Assembly: GCF_001306915.1 (NCBI RefSeq)
Contig: NZ_LJTC01000011.1
Span: 1 to 64,000 of the forward strand
DNA: 64,000 bases
Source: Pseudoalteromonas lipolytica
GTDB lineage: Bacteria > Pseudomonadota > Gammaproteobacteria > Enterobacterales > Alteromonadaceae
Direction of reading: 5' to 3'
Within the stretch, counting starts at the first letter, position 1. Each line of letters starts with the position of its first letter. The position numbers were made by a program, and so were the translations under genes. Under the pieces are notes generated by a model. The model was not told the DNA's origin, did no database searches, and saw nothing but the letters and a program-made list of their open reading frames with translations. This document shows, piece by piece, positions 63,425 to 64,000 of this stretch.

Positions 63425-64000
63425 CTAAACTTTTAGAGCTGATAGTAACTTCTCAGCTTCATCAGATAGCTTAACGCGTTCATCCATTTCTGAAACATGC
63501 TTTAAGCGCGTGTAGATTTCAATATAACGTGTTCTTGCTTTTACAAAAGCCTCTGAATGATAGCAGCTGTAAATCCACTCCAGCTCTTGCTCTGATATGC
63601 TTTCGAGAACTCTGTGTGGTACTTCCTCACAATACTCTAACAGTGAGAAGTTTGTTAGATGGCGCATATCAATAGGCTCTACTTTTTCATCAAGTAGCCA
63701 TGGCAATAAATATACATTCGAAAACATAGTTTCAGCTAATTCGTAAGACGCCTTATTAATATCACCAATACGAAAAGTTAGTATCGAACGACACAACATT
63801 TGCACTGGCTCACCCATATCATCAGGAAAGTGTGAATCATGCCACTGTATGTGTTGCTCAGCTTTTTTCATATCATTGAGTACGAGCAACAAAGGAAATA
63901 TTAAATATCGCTTACCATAACCATCTGAGATACACCCATAATCTCTAATCTCTCGGTTAAAAGCAGATTTATAGCTAGATATCTTTGCTCGAATTTTCTT
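63425..64000 (-). CDS. Unrecognised protein, 5' end beyond the window
   Basis: The frame is open from the right edge of the window to a stop at 63425, giving at least 191 residues. The visible sequence begins inside the protein (KKIRAKISSYKSAF) and continues ISDGYGKRYLIFPLLLVLND, HIQWHDSHFPDDMGEPVQML and a helical, acidic remainder ending EAEKLLSALKV. No signal peptide or membrane segment is evident. The pattern of helices might be TPR-like, but no family was recognised. An internal TTG (63892) is not a likely start because coding sequence continues upstream of it. Confidence 0.65.
   Translation of the reverse strand, partial: KKIRAKISSYKSAFNREIRDYGCISDGYGKRYLIFPLLLVLNDMKKAEQHIQWHDSHFPDDMGEPVQMLCRSILTFRIGDINKASYELAETMFSNVYLLPWLLDEKVEPIDMRHLTNFSLLEYCEEVPHRVLESISEQELEWIYSCYHSEAFVKARTRYIEIYTRLKHVSEMDERVKLSDEAEKLLSALKV

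Overview
The window looks like a chromosomal segment of a marine gammaproteobacterium of the order Alteromonadales, most probably Pseudoalteromonas. This rests on the AT-rich base composition, the six TonB-dependent receptors in 64 kb, the chemoreceptors and the alginate-degradation locus. The genus is inferred by eye and was not tested by alignment. No rRNA, tRNA, insertion sequence, prophage or CRISPR array was seen.

Layout. 1-5.3 kb: a haem-type TonB receptor, an AraC regulator, then a small Mpo1-like membrane protein, a class II aldolase and a BASS-type transporter. 5.5-6.6 kb: a PAS-GGDEF gene cut short in its GGDEF domain, fused by an apparent deletion to a DUF1801 gene that has lost its start. 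6.8-11.4 kb: a stomatin/NfeD pair, a patatin phospholipase and a secreted protein with three internal repeats. 11.6-14.6 kb: a chemoreceptor followed by a periplasmic binding protein and a DM13 protein. 14.6-17.0 kb: ahpC and ahpF. 17.2-23.2 kb: a cupin, an AraC regulator, an acyl-CoA ligase, small membrane proteins, a BMT5-like methyltransferase and a Gfo/Idh/MocA oxidoreductase. 23.3-25.0 kb: a second chemoreceptor.

25-37.3 kb is an iron-uptake island. It has three TonB receptors and two related inner-membrane modules, each a PepSY-TM protein flanked by two small membrane proteins. Fur-box-like sequences lie in front of two of the receptors, and a weak candidate lies in front of the third.

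37.4-53.7 kb is an alginate-utilisation locus. A GntR/FadR-type regulator converges on a 986-residue TonB receptor. On the minus strand follow a DEH-reductase candidate, a PL6 lyase, a PL17 oligoalginate lyase, kdgF, an MFS transporter, a terminator, then kdgK, KDPG aldolase, class II fructose-bisphosphate aldolase and fructose-1,6-bisphosphatase. The proposed flow is: polymer to oligomers (PL6), oligomers through the receptor, oligomers to monomers (PL17), ring opening (KdgF), uptake (MFS), reduction to KDG, phosphorylation and cleavage to pyruvate and glyceraldehyde-3-phosphate, then gluconeogenesis by the two linked enzymes. A repeated TTACCAAT element at the regulator, receptor, reductase and eda promoters is a candidate operator for this regulon.

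54-64 kb holds a secreted PHB-depolymerase-type esterase with thrombospondin type 3 repeats, a catecholate-type TonB receptor with a Fur box, LysR regulators, a LysE exporter, a short-chain dehydrogenase, a serine beta-lactamase-like gene interrupted by one amber codon, and an unrecognised gene running off the right edge.
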